Of a stretch of DNA of 64,000 bases, positions 1 through 52,245 are shown piece by piece. Source of the stretch: Gadus chalcogrammus. Its lineage: Eukaryota > Chordata > Actinopteri > Gadiformes > Gadidae. Location: assembly GCF_026213295.1 (NCBI RefSeq), contig NC_079420.1, forward strand, positions 19,857,441 to 19,921,440, written 5' to 3'. Numbering within the stretch: position 1 is the first letter of the stretch; each line of letters begins with the position of its first letter. The notes beneath the pieces were generated by a model. That model was not told the DNA's origin. It searched no databases and was given only the letters and a program-made list of their open reading frames with translations. The translations under genes were made by a program, and so were the position numbers.

Positions 1-2590
1 CTCTACGGTGCACTAGATAGTGGTTATGAGCGGTATCACTGGAGTACATTGGTCAGCTGAGCTGGTGTCAGCTGCAAGTGTCGTAACGGCACATTGGCTG
101 AATATTCAAACTGGCGTTTTGTTGTGTTGGACCTATGGATGCTGTTGAATCAAACCTTACGGACCACAATGCTTAAAATCATATGGGATAAAGATGAATA
201 TGAAACAATATTACGTTTCTGAACAAAATTTCATCAACACAAAAAATGATGAAACTGTATGGTTCTAGCGAAGTAGAAATTAACCATTTATTTTATCGAC
301 GACATTTCTTTCTCTTTGTCTTGGACACTATTTAAGTGACGATATTTGTTTCGTCTTGGCCATTGTTTTTGTGGCCATTACTTTTGGTTAAAATTTCCCT
401 CGCCTGTGACGGCAAGGTGTCAATAATGAACTGCAGGCCATGATTCATTTGAGATGGCTGGCCATATAAACAGTATCACTTACTGTCTATTTAGCTTGGA
501 GCTCGTTAATAAAGTTCTCTTGGCAATGTGATTCATCGTGCATTGGCAGCTCACCATTAATGTGGAAATTCCAGCATTCTCCTGTGAGACCTTGAGGCTG
601 GATGCAGAATCTTGAACTTGGCAGATAATGTTACCGACAACAACTAGCGTCAACTAAGAACACTGAATGGGAAACAATCGTCTTTTCATAAACACAAATA
701 TGACAAGTGCATTCAGTTATATTTCGGACATTTAATTCCACAGCAAGACTATAGGGTTTATTTTCATGCTTAATGAATATTTGTGAGAGGAAATATCACA
801 CAGATATCTATATTAGTTGATCTTTTGCCTTATCTGTTTGACTTGTGCCAAACAGAGTGTGCCCAATCAAAAGATAATGAGGTTGCGAGGCCGTGCATTA
901 GCGACCTTGCAGGACAGGTCCTTAATGTCCTCTGCCGATGACTTCCAAGCCGTTGGTCAGGAGATTAATGTTAAAGGCTGCCGTTGAACTGAGCCCATGC
1001 TAATAAAAGTACCTTTTTTTACACTCGCATGAAGTTTAAAAATTATAGCTAATTACATTTGCGGAAATTGAATCAGTGATAGCACTAGAGATTTGTTGTC
1101 ACGGCTCCCCATTTATTGTGACGAAAAAGACAAGCCCACTTAAGTGTAATTTTGAGATATCAATGTATTAGTGGAACAGAGCTCCTGAAAGGAGGGACAC
1201 TCTTGACCTCCCCGTTTCGGGAGGCTGAGCCTTTTGGAGGGTCATAAATGGCTGCGTAAATAAACTGAAGCTGGAATAAATAAACTTGGCTTGAAAGAAG
1301 AAGGGGAAGCGTAGACAAGATGTGAGAGTCGACTGTCCAACAGGTCAGCCTCTTTGACCGAAGACAAGCTACGCATGTGTCCTGGTACTGTGGTTGCCCT
1401 TCCGCCCATTAAAGGACCAATGGGCCACAGTTAGGCTTCACCCAACACCCCACTGAGCTCCGGACCACACAGGCTAACAACTCACCCCACCTCACAGCAG
1501 CAGTCATCCTATGTCCAGCACTATGATCCTATGTTCTATAGTATTTGTCACATGGAACTATAGTCGACACAAACAAATAAGTTATATTTAGTTGTACGAT
1601 GATATAGTTGCATATGTTTAGTGTCCATTACTTTATGGCTCAGTGTGGTGTAAAGCGCAGCGTGTTATTTATTTGTTCCTTGTGGCTTGTTGTTCCTGCT
1701 TTATGTTCCCTGTGAGTCCTGCTTTAAAGGGATTAACGCTATATGCATGCAAAATGGGATTTGTGAGGGAAAACTTAGCAATGGGGCGAAAGCAGGTAAT
1801 GGGGTTTATAACATTTTTTTTTTAAGATGCTTTCACCCTTGGTTTTCTCTATTGCTGCTAAAGTCAGTCTTGCATGCGCCACTTCTGCTAAACAACCATG
1901 AGGCAGATATTTATACAAATGCATGCTCAATTCGGGTAGATTAGTTGACGCTTGTGCCATTTACCTTAATTGCAGTGTTAATGAAGGTTATTAAATATCT
2001 GGTGACAGTAGACACTCTACACATTCACTTTAATTCACTGCGAAGTTGAATCGAGCAAAGGACATAATTGAGTTAAGGAAGACATCGCTTTGCTGAGTTG
2101 CAAATTGACTGAATTTTAATTAGACTTTGAAAATATCAAATTCAAAGGAATATATTATAATCTAATTTACTAGATCAAAAGATCTCCCATGATTGCTAAT
2201 ATACCCAACTGTATTTAAATCCTGATGTATACCAGTGCACATCTTAAAAAGCATCTCTCTAGGAGCAGCCAGTCCTCTCGGTAGGCATAAAGGCAGCTAA
2301 GTACTGACATTATGAACAAACAAACAGTCCAAATACTTCCAAAGTAAAACTTTCTTCAAAGTGCGGCAAACCCAGAGGGACCAAATATTATACATTTATT
2401 AAGATGGTGAACTTGTTTCTTCAAAGAAGTTACTTAGCGTGCTGTTGGAGACGGCTTGCTGCTTGAAGCTACAATAATGGCGCCTCATTTGGACAGTCTC
2501 TGTCTTAATAGCCTTTTCCTAACACGCCTTTCCACACCATACCCTACCTAGTGTCAAATCAAATGTTTTTATCACTGCCTGCTTGTACTG
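1..2590. other. Upstream non-coding region, no gene seen
   Basis: AT-rich sequence with no long open frame, no recognisable protein and no long microsatellite. It lies 10 kb or more upstream of the first coding exon of mef2a, so it is either intergenic or part of a 5' untranslated intron of that gene. A non-coding first exon of mef2a could be hidden here or anywhere before 12.7 kb; the sequence alone does not show it. Confidence 0.5.
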
Positions 2591-2671
2591 TCCAGTGCAG
2601 TACAGTGCAGGACAGTGCAGGACAGTGCAGTACAGTGCAGGACAGTGCAGGACAGTGCAGGACAGTGCAGT
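2591..2671. repeat. 10-bp minisatellite (unit GACAGTGCAG / TACAGTGCAG)
   Basis: Eight in-phase 10-bp units, alternating G and T at the first position. The repeat keeps reading frames open on the minus strand (Ser-Cys-Thr-Val-Leu-His type peptides), which is a product of the repeat and not a gene. Confidence 0.9.
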
Positions 2672-2966
2672 GTAGCCAGCTGTGAAACCGAGGGGCCCCA
2701 GTCCCGGCGATGGGCCACAGTCCCTGCGATGGGCCCCACCAAGCCAGTCCAGTAGCCGCTCCGTGGGAGGACGTAGTCTAGACGAGGGCGCCACAGCTGG
2801 GCCGGGCCCCTGTGGCCCTCCATGGCCCCTGTGGCCTTGTTAACAAATGAAAAAGAGGGGGCTCGGGCTGCTATATGTTTCTTTTTGGTTATGTTTTTGT
2901 TTGTGTGAGAAGCCCTCTGAACTGGTGGCAGCTGCGAGGATGTGATTCTATTCATTATCCTGCAGG

Positions 2967-2993
2967 ACACACACACAAACACACACACGCACG

Positions 2994-3054
<61 letters not shown>

Positions 3055-3075
3055 ACACACACACACACACACACA

Positions 3076-3172
<97 letters not shown>

Positions 3173-3202
3173 ACACACACACAACCACATAGACACACAC
3201 AC
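2967..3202. repeat. (AC)n microsatellite, about 235 bp, lightly interrupted
   Basis: Nearly pure AC dinucleotide with a few G, C and T interruptions. It produces the long His-Thr and Cys-Val pseudo-frames on the two strands. Confidence 0.97.
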
Positions 3203-6736
<3,534 letters not shown>

Positions 6737-7483
6737 TGCAACCTCAAACAAGCACGATCATGTCCTTGTGAAACTTGTGGACGTTCACCACTACGATTCA
6801 CAGGCTTTAGCTGTTGTTGATTTGTTATGTAGGCTGATCAATGGTAGCGCCAATTTATTTATTCAATATCATGTCACTGTATTTGTCTAGTGAACCGCAG
6901 ATCCTCCAGTCAAGCCTTGGTAGACAAGTTGAGTTGTCTGTTTCGTTTTACCTACTAGCCAGTGCTGTATGGCAGGCAGTGTTTTTTTTTAAGCAAGTGA
7001 GACATGATATTAATGTAATGTCGATAGAATTTCCCATGGAACCCCAAGGCACTTATTCAAAGTCACCTTGCACTCTCTCCCCATCCCTTGACAGCCCTGC
7101 AAGACTGAAATTGAGGATGTCTGTGTCTGCTTATACTGTGAGCATCTGATGTCCTTTACTTATCACTTTCCCTACATCTCCCTCAGCATTCTCCCATTGT
7201 TGTTGGGCTACCTGTGCTGTATGGTATCCAGTGTATAAAAGACAACATCCTCGCTCACCGTTCTAAACCAGAGTGTAGCAAGCTAGCATCTTCTGGGGTG
7301 ATAGATATTATATGTATGGGAGCAGAACGCCTCCTACTGGGAGTTTTCCACTTTGATGACATTTCGGAGGTGGTGATAAGTAGCTCTCTTGTCTCCCTCG
7401 GGCCCCGGTGTCCAACGGGCACACGGCACGGCCCCGGTGCCGAGTCGTGAGGCGGGTGTGACCCGGAGGACAGTTCGAACGTG
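6737..7483. other. Non-coding, nothing recognised
   Basis: Unique sequence; open frames of up to about 100 codons on the + strand have no recognisable similarity and no splice context. Confidence 0.45.
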
Positions 7484-7920
7484 AGATTTGTCCAACGTGG
7501 GTTTGGTCCTACGTGGGATTGGTCCTACATGGGATTGGTCCAACGTAGGATTGGTCCAACGTGGGATTGGTCCTACGTGGGATTGGTCCTACGTGGGATT
7601 GATCCAAGTGGGATTGGTCCAACGTGGGATTGGTCCTACGTAGGATTGGTCCAACGTGGGATTGGTCCAACGTGGGATTGGTCCAACGTGGGATTGGTCC
7701 TACGTGGGATTGGTCCTACGTGGGATTGGTCCTACGTGGGATTGATCCAACGTGGGATTGGTCCAACGTGGGATTGGTCCAACGTGGGATTGGTCCAACG
7801 TAGGATTGGTCCAACGTGGGATTGGTCCAACGTGGGATTGGTCCAACGTGGGATTGGTCCTACGTGGGATTGGTCCTACGTGGGATTGGTCCTACGTGGG
7901 ATTGGTCCAACGTGGGATTC
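7484..7920. repeat. 17-bp minisatellite, about 25 units, one CCAAT motif per unit on the minus strand
   Basis: The unit is GGATTGGTCCAACGTGG or GGATTGGTCCTACGTGG, two forms that alternate irregularly. Read on the minus strand each unit contains CCAAT and CCACGT. Because 17 is not a multiple of 3, all frames cycle through the same peptide (Gly-Pro-Thr-Trp-Asp-Trp type) and stay open for about 185 codons; this is a repeat artefact and not a protein. Confidence 0.95.
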
Positions 7921-8546
7921 CCAGTCCGGGTCAGGAGTGAGTTGGACTGTGGCAGCAGTCCTCAGTAGCCTAATGAACCGTTCCTCCAGCAGCAGACTAC
8001 CACAGCATTGTGCTGGGCACCACATTTGCTACATTTGAGTGATTTACAGCTAGGTCGATGTATTGTCAACAAAGCATGTTTGACTGATTTAATTGGCACA
8101 AGGTTACCACAATAAAGTCAATGCTATGTCTGGCCTTTTTTTTAAGATTTACGAGTTTGAATAAATGAAGCTGTTTATACAAGATCTCTGCCTGTGGGGA
8201 TTTTCTATGGACTAAGTATGTGGTGGGTTTTTACTGCAACCATTGTCACAATTCCTATGGTGATCTTTTCAGGCCTCTGTTTGATGTGCCTCTGAGCCGT
8301 TGTTTGGTGGGGTATGTTTCGCCATAGGCAAGGCAAAGTGTATCTGGTCGAGCCTTCTACTCCACTCCACTTCCCATCATCCCTCTCCGTATCTTAAAGC
8401 CTCTTTCTCACTTTTTTTGTTCAGAGGCCCCAGTGATAGATCTTATTAATTATATCTCATTAGTTGCCTTGGAAACTGAGGTGAGGGAACGTGGAGTGTG
8501 AGCCTCGGAAATTATACGAAAGAACAGAAAAAGGAAAGAAAGGATG
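7921..8546. other. Non-coding, nothing recognised
   Basis: Unique sequence between the CCAAT minisatellite and a GA microsatellite. Confidence 0.45.
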
Positions 8547-8627
<81 letters not shown>

Positions 8628-8671
8628 GGAGAGAGAGAGAGAGACGGAGAGAGAGACATAGAGAGAGGGGG

Positions 8672-8735
<64 letters not shown>

Positions 8736-8778
8736 CAGGGGGATCAAGAGGGGGAGAGAGGAGGAGTGAGAGCGAGAG

Positions 8779-8852
<74 letters not shown>
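8547..8852. repeat. (GA)n microsatellite cluster, about 305 bp
   Basis: Three long GA runs separated by short GACGGA, GGGGGGG and AGGGGGA interruptions. One of the longest purine tracts of the window. Confidence 0.97.
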
Positions 8853-8854
<2 letters not shown>

Positions 8855-10312
8855 TGTTGAGGCATCAGCCGTGTGTCAGATTAGCATCATGTGACATTAA
8901 CACTAGCGATGCTGCCGGGGCCAAGATTCTGCCTTTCATTGCTGGAACGGAAGATAAGCAAGATCTCACAAAGGGAAACGAGGAGAGAAATTGGGGCTGG
9001 CTCTCTTCCACCCCTCACCCCCCACCCCACCAACCCCCCTCAGGCCAACAGACTCTCTTTAAGAAAAAAAAAATACAGGTACAGCACAGCATGATGAAAG
9101 GAGGAACAAATAGGACAATATTAATTTCCCGTTGCTCTTAAGAGTGCATTACGGCTTGACTATCACACATCAAGAGAAAGGCTGGATTCAGGCTCTTTTG
9201 CTCCAGGCCCTCAAAGCCCCCAGCAGCCGGGGGGTAGACACCAGCCACACGTCAATACATTAGCAGCGCTACATCTGCGCGGGTGTTACACCTAAATCAA
9301 GGCCCCTCCAAGGATTAGCAGGTCTTTCTTCTCTTGTCTTTCACGTGCTACCTCTTCAGCTTGTTGTTGAATGAACACCGGCCTCTTGATGGATAGCTGC
9401 GATCCATCCATCAGGGCCATCATCACTTCTGGTCAATGAGAGTAGGCCGCTCTTCTTAAAAAAAAAAGAAAACCCGCCTCGGTGCAGTGTTGCACGTTGT
9501 CCGTTGTGCAGAATGGTCCTTGGAGTAAATTTCATAAGTAGGCAGTGCAAAGCCACAGGAGATGAGTTGCTGTTGTTGTTTAGTCTCAGACTTTCAGGCA
9601 GGAAGGCAATAAGGAGGGGTGTGTGTGGCGAGGACGGGGGGGGGACGGGGGGGGGTTGCCCTAAGGTGGCCCCTCCCCTTTCTGGACCCTGCTCCCCGAC
9701 TCGCTCCGCCTCCCTCCATGGTGGGGGGCATATAGTAGCGTCCCGAATAACAGGAAGTGAGGGGCAGGAAATGGTGTGTTGTCTGCCCACGTTCTCCGGT
9801 AGAAGACCTCGACTACGGCCGCTGCACACAGGAATCTGAACTGGCGGGGCTCACAACTTGGCCGCTGTCCATGTGTCTTTATATCGCCACATGGGTTTGG
9901 ATTTGTTTGTTTTATTTTTCTTTAATCAAACACTGTTCATTTAACTCTTGATGATTTGTAGATTTGGCTTCACATTGATGAAACAAGTAAAGCACATAAA
10001 CCTGGGAATCAGTTTCCCTTTAGGAGCAGCTTAGGCGTGAGTAAGCAGTGCTGCGGCCGTGAGAGAGTGCTCGGTGGCTCACACGCACAGGGCCTGCCAT
10101 CAGAGGGGAGGGGGGTGTACGGAGTTGAGTAATTACACTGGGAGTTGAGCATGTTTTATTGAGTGCGAAAGGGCCACCTCTGACATCCAGCCTCCCAGTC
10201 TCCCAAAGGTTTGGCCCAAGGGAGGGGACTGACAGAGCCTCCTCATGGCCTCTTCTCAATGAGCCACTTACATGGCAGCCAAATCAACCTGACCCAAAAC
10301 CATCAAGGAGAT

Positions 10313-10338
10313 GAAGAAGAAGAAGAAGAAGAAGAAGA
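10313..10338. repeat. (GAA)n trinucleotide run
   Basis: About nine uninterrupted GAA units. Confidence 0.9.
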
Positions 10339-11084
10339 GATGAATTGTCTCGTTTTGTTCAATATTGAAACATTCTGAATCTATTACGTGTTCATTTTGT
10401 AGGTAGGGTGTGGGTGACATTGATTTATTTTCCTTTTTTGTCAAGCTGATGTGATCGTTTCTATGGTGACACAGTCCATTGATCTCTTAGGGACAAACGT
10501 CGGGTAAGCACCTTTGAGGAATGCTGGACTGGTTAGCATCAGAGCGGGCCAGGTGGGGGAGATCAAGGTCTTTTCAAAGGTATGGGATGAGATGCATTCT
10601 CTCAGGGCTGTGTATGCCAACGGCGTTAAGGCCTACTGGTTTAATTTACATTTAAAACCATCAGCCTTCACATTGAGCCAACGAGACATGGACAGACACG
10701 AATGCATTAGTTTGAACCCATGTTTTTGACGTTTCTTACAACTTTATTCTATGGGGTCGATTGTAGGTAAGCAGGCTTCCTCCTGTAGGCGCGAACATCC
10801 TTCTCTTTGCACCTCGCTTTCATCTCATTCATGTCTTTCACTATCTTTTCACTCTGTCTTTCTGTCTTAGTATCAACTCACACACACACTAACGCACCCA
10901 CATCATGATTCAAATGTTACACATCTCCTCTCGCTGGGAGGAGTGTCACACGTCACAACATGCTCTCATCTCTGACAATCATTTTGTACATTTCATATTG
11001 ATCATCCCACCCTGTTTTTAGGAAGTTATGTCAGAAGTGTGAATAGTTACGGTTCCATAATATGTGAGTAGTTGTGAGTAATAC

Positions 11085-11250
11085 ATAATAAATATATATA
11101 TACACACACATATATTTATATATAAAGTCTGTATGTGTTTGTAAATATGTATATATATATATATATATATATATGTATGCATTTATTTATATATATATAT
11201 ATTTCTATTAAGGGTGTATATGAGTTTGTATATATATACATATATACATA
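11085..11250. repeat. TA-rich block with (TA)n runs
   Basis: Alternating TA and TACA runs, including a pure TA run near 11150-11174. Confidence 0.9.
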
Positions 11251-12664
11251 GTGTCTATAAAGTAGCAGAACATTTTGGACGTTGTAATTGAAACATTGTT
11301 GTGCTCTTTGCCTGTTGTGATGTGGTTTGTGTGGTTAGTTTCCTAGCGTCGACAGCCATGCGTGGGTAGTTACCTAGGTGATCTCAGGCGGGTTTCGCCA
11401 CAGTGGGGCTCCGATTCAGACAGCCAGACACCATAATGCCAGTCCATCTGTAACCCATAATGACCGTGTGCCACCAGAACGGGTCATTTTGGCTTTCCCT
11501 GCCAGTCAGGGACCGAAGGCCTAGCGCATCCCATAACAGCTGACTCCACCGTCAACCTGTGGTGATGACGGACCTCACCTCTCTGCATTTTCTATCCATA
11601 GGGGGAAAAGGTGTTTAGACGTTTCGCTTTTTTGCCGAGCGCTGGGTGTCAGTGATGGATGCGTCCCCTGGGCGTGGGGTAGCTGGGGACTGAGGAGGAG
11701 GACAGAGTAAGGGTACTCATGGTATCAGGCTCGGACGGAACCACTGGTACCTTCCCCATGGTATGGGACTATGAGACGTTGTATTATAAAAGCTTGTCTG
11801 TCTTTAAGTGGAGCCAGCATGGTTTCCCATAGGGTGAGTAATGGGGGAATTATCACCGTTCTTTGTTCTATAAGCCTCAGAACATATGAGTAGAACTATG
11901 GTTTTGGTGAACTAGAATAAGCCGTTTATGTTTGGCAACATAACAGCTTTCTCAACAACGTGTTTTACTGTAGGATCATTTGCCAAAGTTACAGGGTGTC
12001 ATTCAAAGAAGACATTAATTATATCCAAGACAACCTAGATTGCCACCTTGGGGACCTAACACCGATAATGCTGCACACCAGCGGCTCAATCACAAATTGC
12101 TGTCAGCCAGTTTGAAAGGAACCAAAGGATTTTAACCCTTTAGGGTGTCGGATAACATTTATACATCCAGAACAATACAACTCCGTATTCAGTTTAGCGT
12201 TTTGGGAAATTTGAGATTGATGGTTTGATGGGCCATGACTTTTCCATGACTTTCATTATTTGTTGTTGAATACATAACTTCTCTAATATGTTCTATCAAT
12301 CTCTCTCTGATCGATGGTGTCTGCCTAATTCAAAATCGTATTCGAATTGTTGGGCCTTTTTTTCACTTTTGTCTGGATCTGCAAGGCATGCATTGTATAT
12401 GCCCGTTCCCTCTTTGTAGTTTGAATGATTGGACTGCACGAGGCAGGTCCTGTTTACACCGCTGCGCTGCCGTTAAGTGAGAAGCTTGGGCTTCCATTGA
12501 CTCCAGCTGCGGTGGAAGTGCAGCTGGGCAGATAAGAAGACCTCACGGGGCTCCCATCCTCCCTGGATGCGCTGGAGAGAAGGCAACACAGAGCTCTCCC
12601 ATTCTTTGATGTGCCTTCAGAAACATGAGCGCTGTTATGCTAAAGTGTTGTATTAACTCTCTCG

Positions 12665-12746
12665 GTTTTCTTTCTCTCTTTTCTCTCTCTCTCTCTCTCC
12701 TCTCTCTTTCCACTTCTCTATCCCTCGCTCTTGCTCTTCTACCCAG
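12665..12746 (+). other. mef2a: Polypyrimidine tract and probable 3' splice site before the first coding exon of mef2a
   Basis: A CT-rich stretch of about 75 bp runs into CTTCTACCCAG ending at 12746. This is a strong acceptor candidate for an exon that would hold the last part of the 5' UTR (12747-12919) and the start codon. The position is inferred from splice consensus only. Confidence 0.5.
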
Positions 12747-12919
12747 GTCGTGGTGTGAGCCACTCAAGCGATAGAAAAAGTGTGCGCGAGCGAGAGAGAG
12801 AGAGACGGCGAGAGAAGAGTGCTGTACAATGTGCTAGAAGAAGAGCGAGGGCGAGAAGAGAGCTTGGTTGTTTGTTCTGATATTGTCGAGGTGTCGGAGA
12901 GAACGGACAGGACGCAGCC

Positions 12920-48512
<35,593 letters not shown>

Positions 48513-51500
48513 AGAGGAGCCCCTCTTTTTGAAGGCACCAGGGGGGGATCCGACCGGCCCGTCGGTCCGAGATGCGCTGGGAGGGGGGGGGTAGATGGAG
48601 AGGTACACCTGGAGATTAAATCAACAGGGAAAAGGTTTGTAGAACTATCGACATGTTATTATTTAACTCCTTTTTCGGTTGCTTTTTTGCCAAGACATGA
48701 GTGGCAGAAAATACAATTTGAATTGAAGGAAATAGTAAAAAAAGAAAGAGCTGGACATACTGAGGTGATTCTCTAACTGCGATGAGAAATAAAATATAAA
48801 ACATGAGCTATACTCACTGATCTACTTATGCCCCAAATCTGTCCTCTTTCTTTTAGCCGCCGTGGTTACAATGTCCCAAACAATCAGATGCTGTGCTGCT
48901 TTGGGCTGAGGCCCCTGATATTTGAAGCAATCAGCGAGAATTCAACTTCTGTATAAACGTTGCTGTTGCAATTATTCAGGACCTTTCACACTCCACTTGC
49001 CCTCATGTTTTCTCTATCAACCAATCGATTCGGCTCAGAGACGAGAGGGAGCTCACGTTATACAAGAGTTACCGTCGAAAGCGACCTTTATGTTCACAGA
49101 CATGTTAAAACACGAGATAGGAAAGAATTAGTTGCGATTATAGCATAACTTTCATGTTCTAATTTAAAAGAGTATAGGATATATAATGTGCAATTAAGAT
49201 GAACGAAACGTGTCCAGTTGAACTGGTGAGAGTCCCGATGTTAACATACAACAATTCGTCAGTAATACAAAGCCAAAGGTGTTTCTCTCTGTTCTTATGT
49301 ACAATCGCTTTTGGTTTCCTAGCCGTTCGCTTTTTAGAGTGCTTTTTCTGTCTTTTCATTTTGATTGTGCTAACTAGAACGCGTGTAAAATCATGTAAGC
49401 CAGGTTTGAATCAATATCTAAAGCCATGAACACTTGCTGTCCTGTTTGTATAATTGACAATTTGAGCCAAACATTTGTTTGTTATGTATATAGTAACTTT
49501 AATATATATATCACCAGGGTATGAGTACATACTGAATGTACCATCACCAATTTTGAGAAAGTATATTTTTGTGGATTACCGCCGGGTTTACAAGGATAGA
49601 CCCTTCACAAAAGAGAATTCATTCGACAATAGTTGCTACTTGGTTTGATTCACTGCAAACTCTATTTCTTTCTTTCTCTGTTTTTCTTTCTGTTACTTTT
49701 CTCTTGGCCTCAACACAAATTTTAACGACAATGCCATGAGTTGGAATTTTCCACTTAGTCATATTTGTTAAAGCGAGGGTGAAGAAGTAGCATTTCTTCT
49801 GTGTGAGCGATATATCTGCTTTCTACACTGCCAACATGCAGAACCAAGGCCCTATGTGGAGAAGAGCTTGTTTTGTGGAAAGATATGCCACGCCTTTCAT
49901 AGGCCCATTTTTGGTTCCAGTACAGTAATCCCCCCAGAAAAAGAGGAATCCTCTGACTCATAGAGGAAGCATTTCAACATTGATGATACATTTTTAAATG
50001 ATTGGACATTACAATAGATCACCGTGGGCCACTTATAAACGTCTGGATACTCCCATTACACTTGTTTTTGGTTTATGTTTTATCGGCTCTGGAAATTGCA
50101 TCATATATATTCAACCCCCCCATTGTAATTAGTTATTCCTATGAAAGCCTACACGTCTATCAAGTGCATTTTAGCGCTCAGAGGGCTTGAAGATATGAAC
50201 GTTCAGTTGGGATTCACAAAGGCTGTTCTCATGTAGACGTAGAGCACAGCAGTGGAAAAGTCCTTCCAATAAAGAAAATTCATGGTCATTGATGTTTTAA
50301 CAACTGCTGGATCGAACACATTTCCAGAGACGTCCGCTATAGAAATGGAGTATCACTCTGCATTCACCATTCCATATCTTGTGCATCATCATTCTAGCTC
50401 CTTCATTGATTTCATTCAAAGTTGACCAAGGGTCAAACTGAATCTATGCAGTATTCAAAGCTCAAAATCACCTAGTTTGGATCACTGACGTTTTATAACC
50501 CATTCACAGTGAGGTTTCATTTAACTAACATAATATCAGTGGGTGGGCTAGTTTGTAAATGGGAGACTTAAAGGTAAATTCCACTGCAAAGCAAAATTAA
50601 GGTAATTTAGATGAATGACTAGTGGATATAGTGGATGTCACAAGTAACCGAGTTTAGAAGTACTATTGTTGTCTTTGGAGAGCTATTTTGCTCACTTCCC
50701 CCTGTTGTAGTCCACAGTAGAGGAAGACACCAGACACCGTAGTTTAGCAATCCATCAATATGATAACCACACAGATAACTGGGTGACAGATGGCTATCTA
50801 GGTGGATAGGCAACATTCCCTTTTAATGGCAGACCCATTGTGGAATTTGCCTTTAAGTGACATAGAACGAGGTACCAGGCCTGCCCACAAAAGCAAAGAA
50901 ATTAAAAAAGACATGTAAAGATTAAGATACATCATCTCACATTCCCATCAAGACAATTTTGAAAAGCACTATTTCTATCCAGGAGAATGTATTCCAATGG
51001 AGGCACTGCAGGTGGACCACAGCAATAAGACAGCCTGGCTTCACACGTCGAGCGCTCACTTAGCACTTGATGGAATATCAGGGATTTTTTGTAGCTTCTC
51101 AGTAGATTTACTGTTAGGGACCCCCCCTTCCCCCTCCCCCTGAAAAAAACCATTGCCCAGTTAAATCTGGTTATAGCCAAGTCTAAACTCTTTAAACAAG
51201 ATTCACACAAGACGATGTGTACAGGGAATGCAACGTGATACACTGGCTCTAAATGGTGTGTCGGAATATGTGCAGAACTGAATGTGACAGGCAAGAGAAA
51301 ATCAACCCACCTTTTTAGAGAACTTTGCTGTGCAGGAGTACACACTGCTTTGCGTCAATGCTTTTATAAAGAGAACCGTGTTTGGTAAATGTCTGTTGTA
51401 GTTGTTAGTTCACTTAAATAAGCTGTTGTTCGGTTTGATTGCTCAGACTGTTGGCCGCACAAGCTGGACTTTGTTGCCAATAATGAAATTATCCGTTCAC

Positions 51501-52156
51501 AAAATCAAGACAATTCATTTGCATTTTATTTTTCCTTGAATGTCCTGTTTTATCGTCATCATGCAATGAATATTCAATTGAACTTTTCATTAAACATTTA
51601 AAGTACTATGCTAGATATTGTACAAAATTTGTATTCTGCCTTCACAAAAGTAAAAAAAAAACATCATTGGCTTTTAATGTGTAATTTAAGTCATCTCACT
51701 TATTCTGCATAAAATGAAGTGAACAGCTCTTACATAGAATGTGTCCTCTTGTAAAATCCCCAACAATAGACACTGTCTACTTTAATAAACACCTCAATGT
51801 ATGCTCCGTCAGTATTCTGACAAACATTTGTCTTTTATTGAACTCTTCTTATTCTAATGAGGGGCTTATGCATGTCATATATCGTTTTTATGGTTTAAAT
51901 GTTTTTCATGATCTTTCGATCCTCAATAACATTGGCAAGATTTGCTGATTTCTCTGCAAGACATTCTTAAAGATGTCATTGATGCTTTATAAATGTTGGT
52001 TTAGGGCATTTTAGATTAACCCTAATGTGTTCACTGTCTACAATATTCCTACCAAATGTGCGTGAATCGAAAATATTTCAAGTCAAAAGGGCTGATGAAA
52101 CTAAGTTTAATAATGAACTGTGATGTGAGTAGTTCTGAATTTGAGTATGTCTTATT

Positions 52157-52213
52157 GAATGAGCCAGGCTATTATGCGTCGCGAGACGCGCCGCATAATA
52201 GCCTGGCTCATTC
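52157..52213. repeat. Perfect 22-bp inverted repeat (hairpin), 13-nt loop
   Basis: Arms 52157-52178 (GAATGAGCCAGGCTATTATG plus CG) and 52192-52213 are exactly complementary. The loop TCGCGAGACGCGC is CpG-rich in otherwise AT-rich DNA, and the outer sequence adds further pairs after one mismatch. Confidence 0.9.
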
Positions 52214-52232
52214 TATGCTATATATGAAAGTA

Positions 52233-52245
52233 CCACCAGGGGGCA
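52233..52245 (+). promoter_or_regulatory. CTCF-like motif CCACCAGGGGGCA between mef2a and mctp2
   Basis: Matches the core of the vertebrate CTCF consensus (CCASYAGRKGGC). It lies 20 bp from the hairpin and in the intergenic interval, where a domain boundary would make sense. Binding is not shown. Confidence 0.5.

Larger units (their letters stand above)
8853..12664. other. Upstream or 5' intronic region of mef2a, no exon recognised
   Basis: Holds a (GAA)n run at 10313-10338 and a TA-rich block at about 11085-11250. No open frame with recognisable similarity was found. If mef2a has a distal non-coding first exon, as in other vertebrates, this is intron. Confidence 0.5.

Noticed and set aside
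2572..3202. Long Cys-Val and His-Thr open frames on both strands
   Set aside because: Microsatellite translations. The same applies to all Ser-Leu, Arg-Glu, Cys-Val and His-Thr frames in the window.
7481..8038. 185-codon open frame with Trp/Gly/Pro repeats
   Set aside because: It is a translation of the 17-bp minisatellite; all + frames are open for the same reason and there is no gene context.
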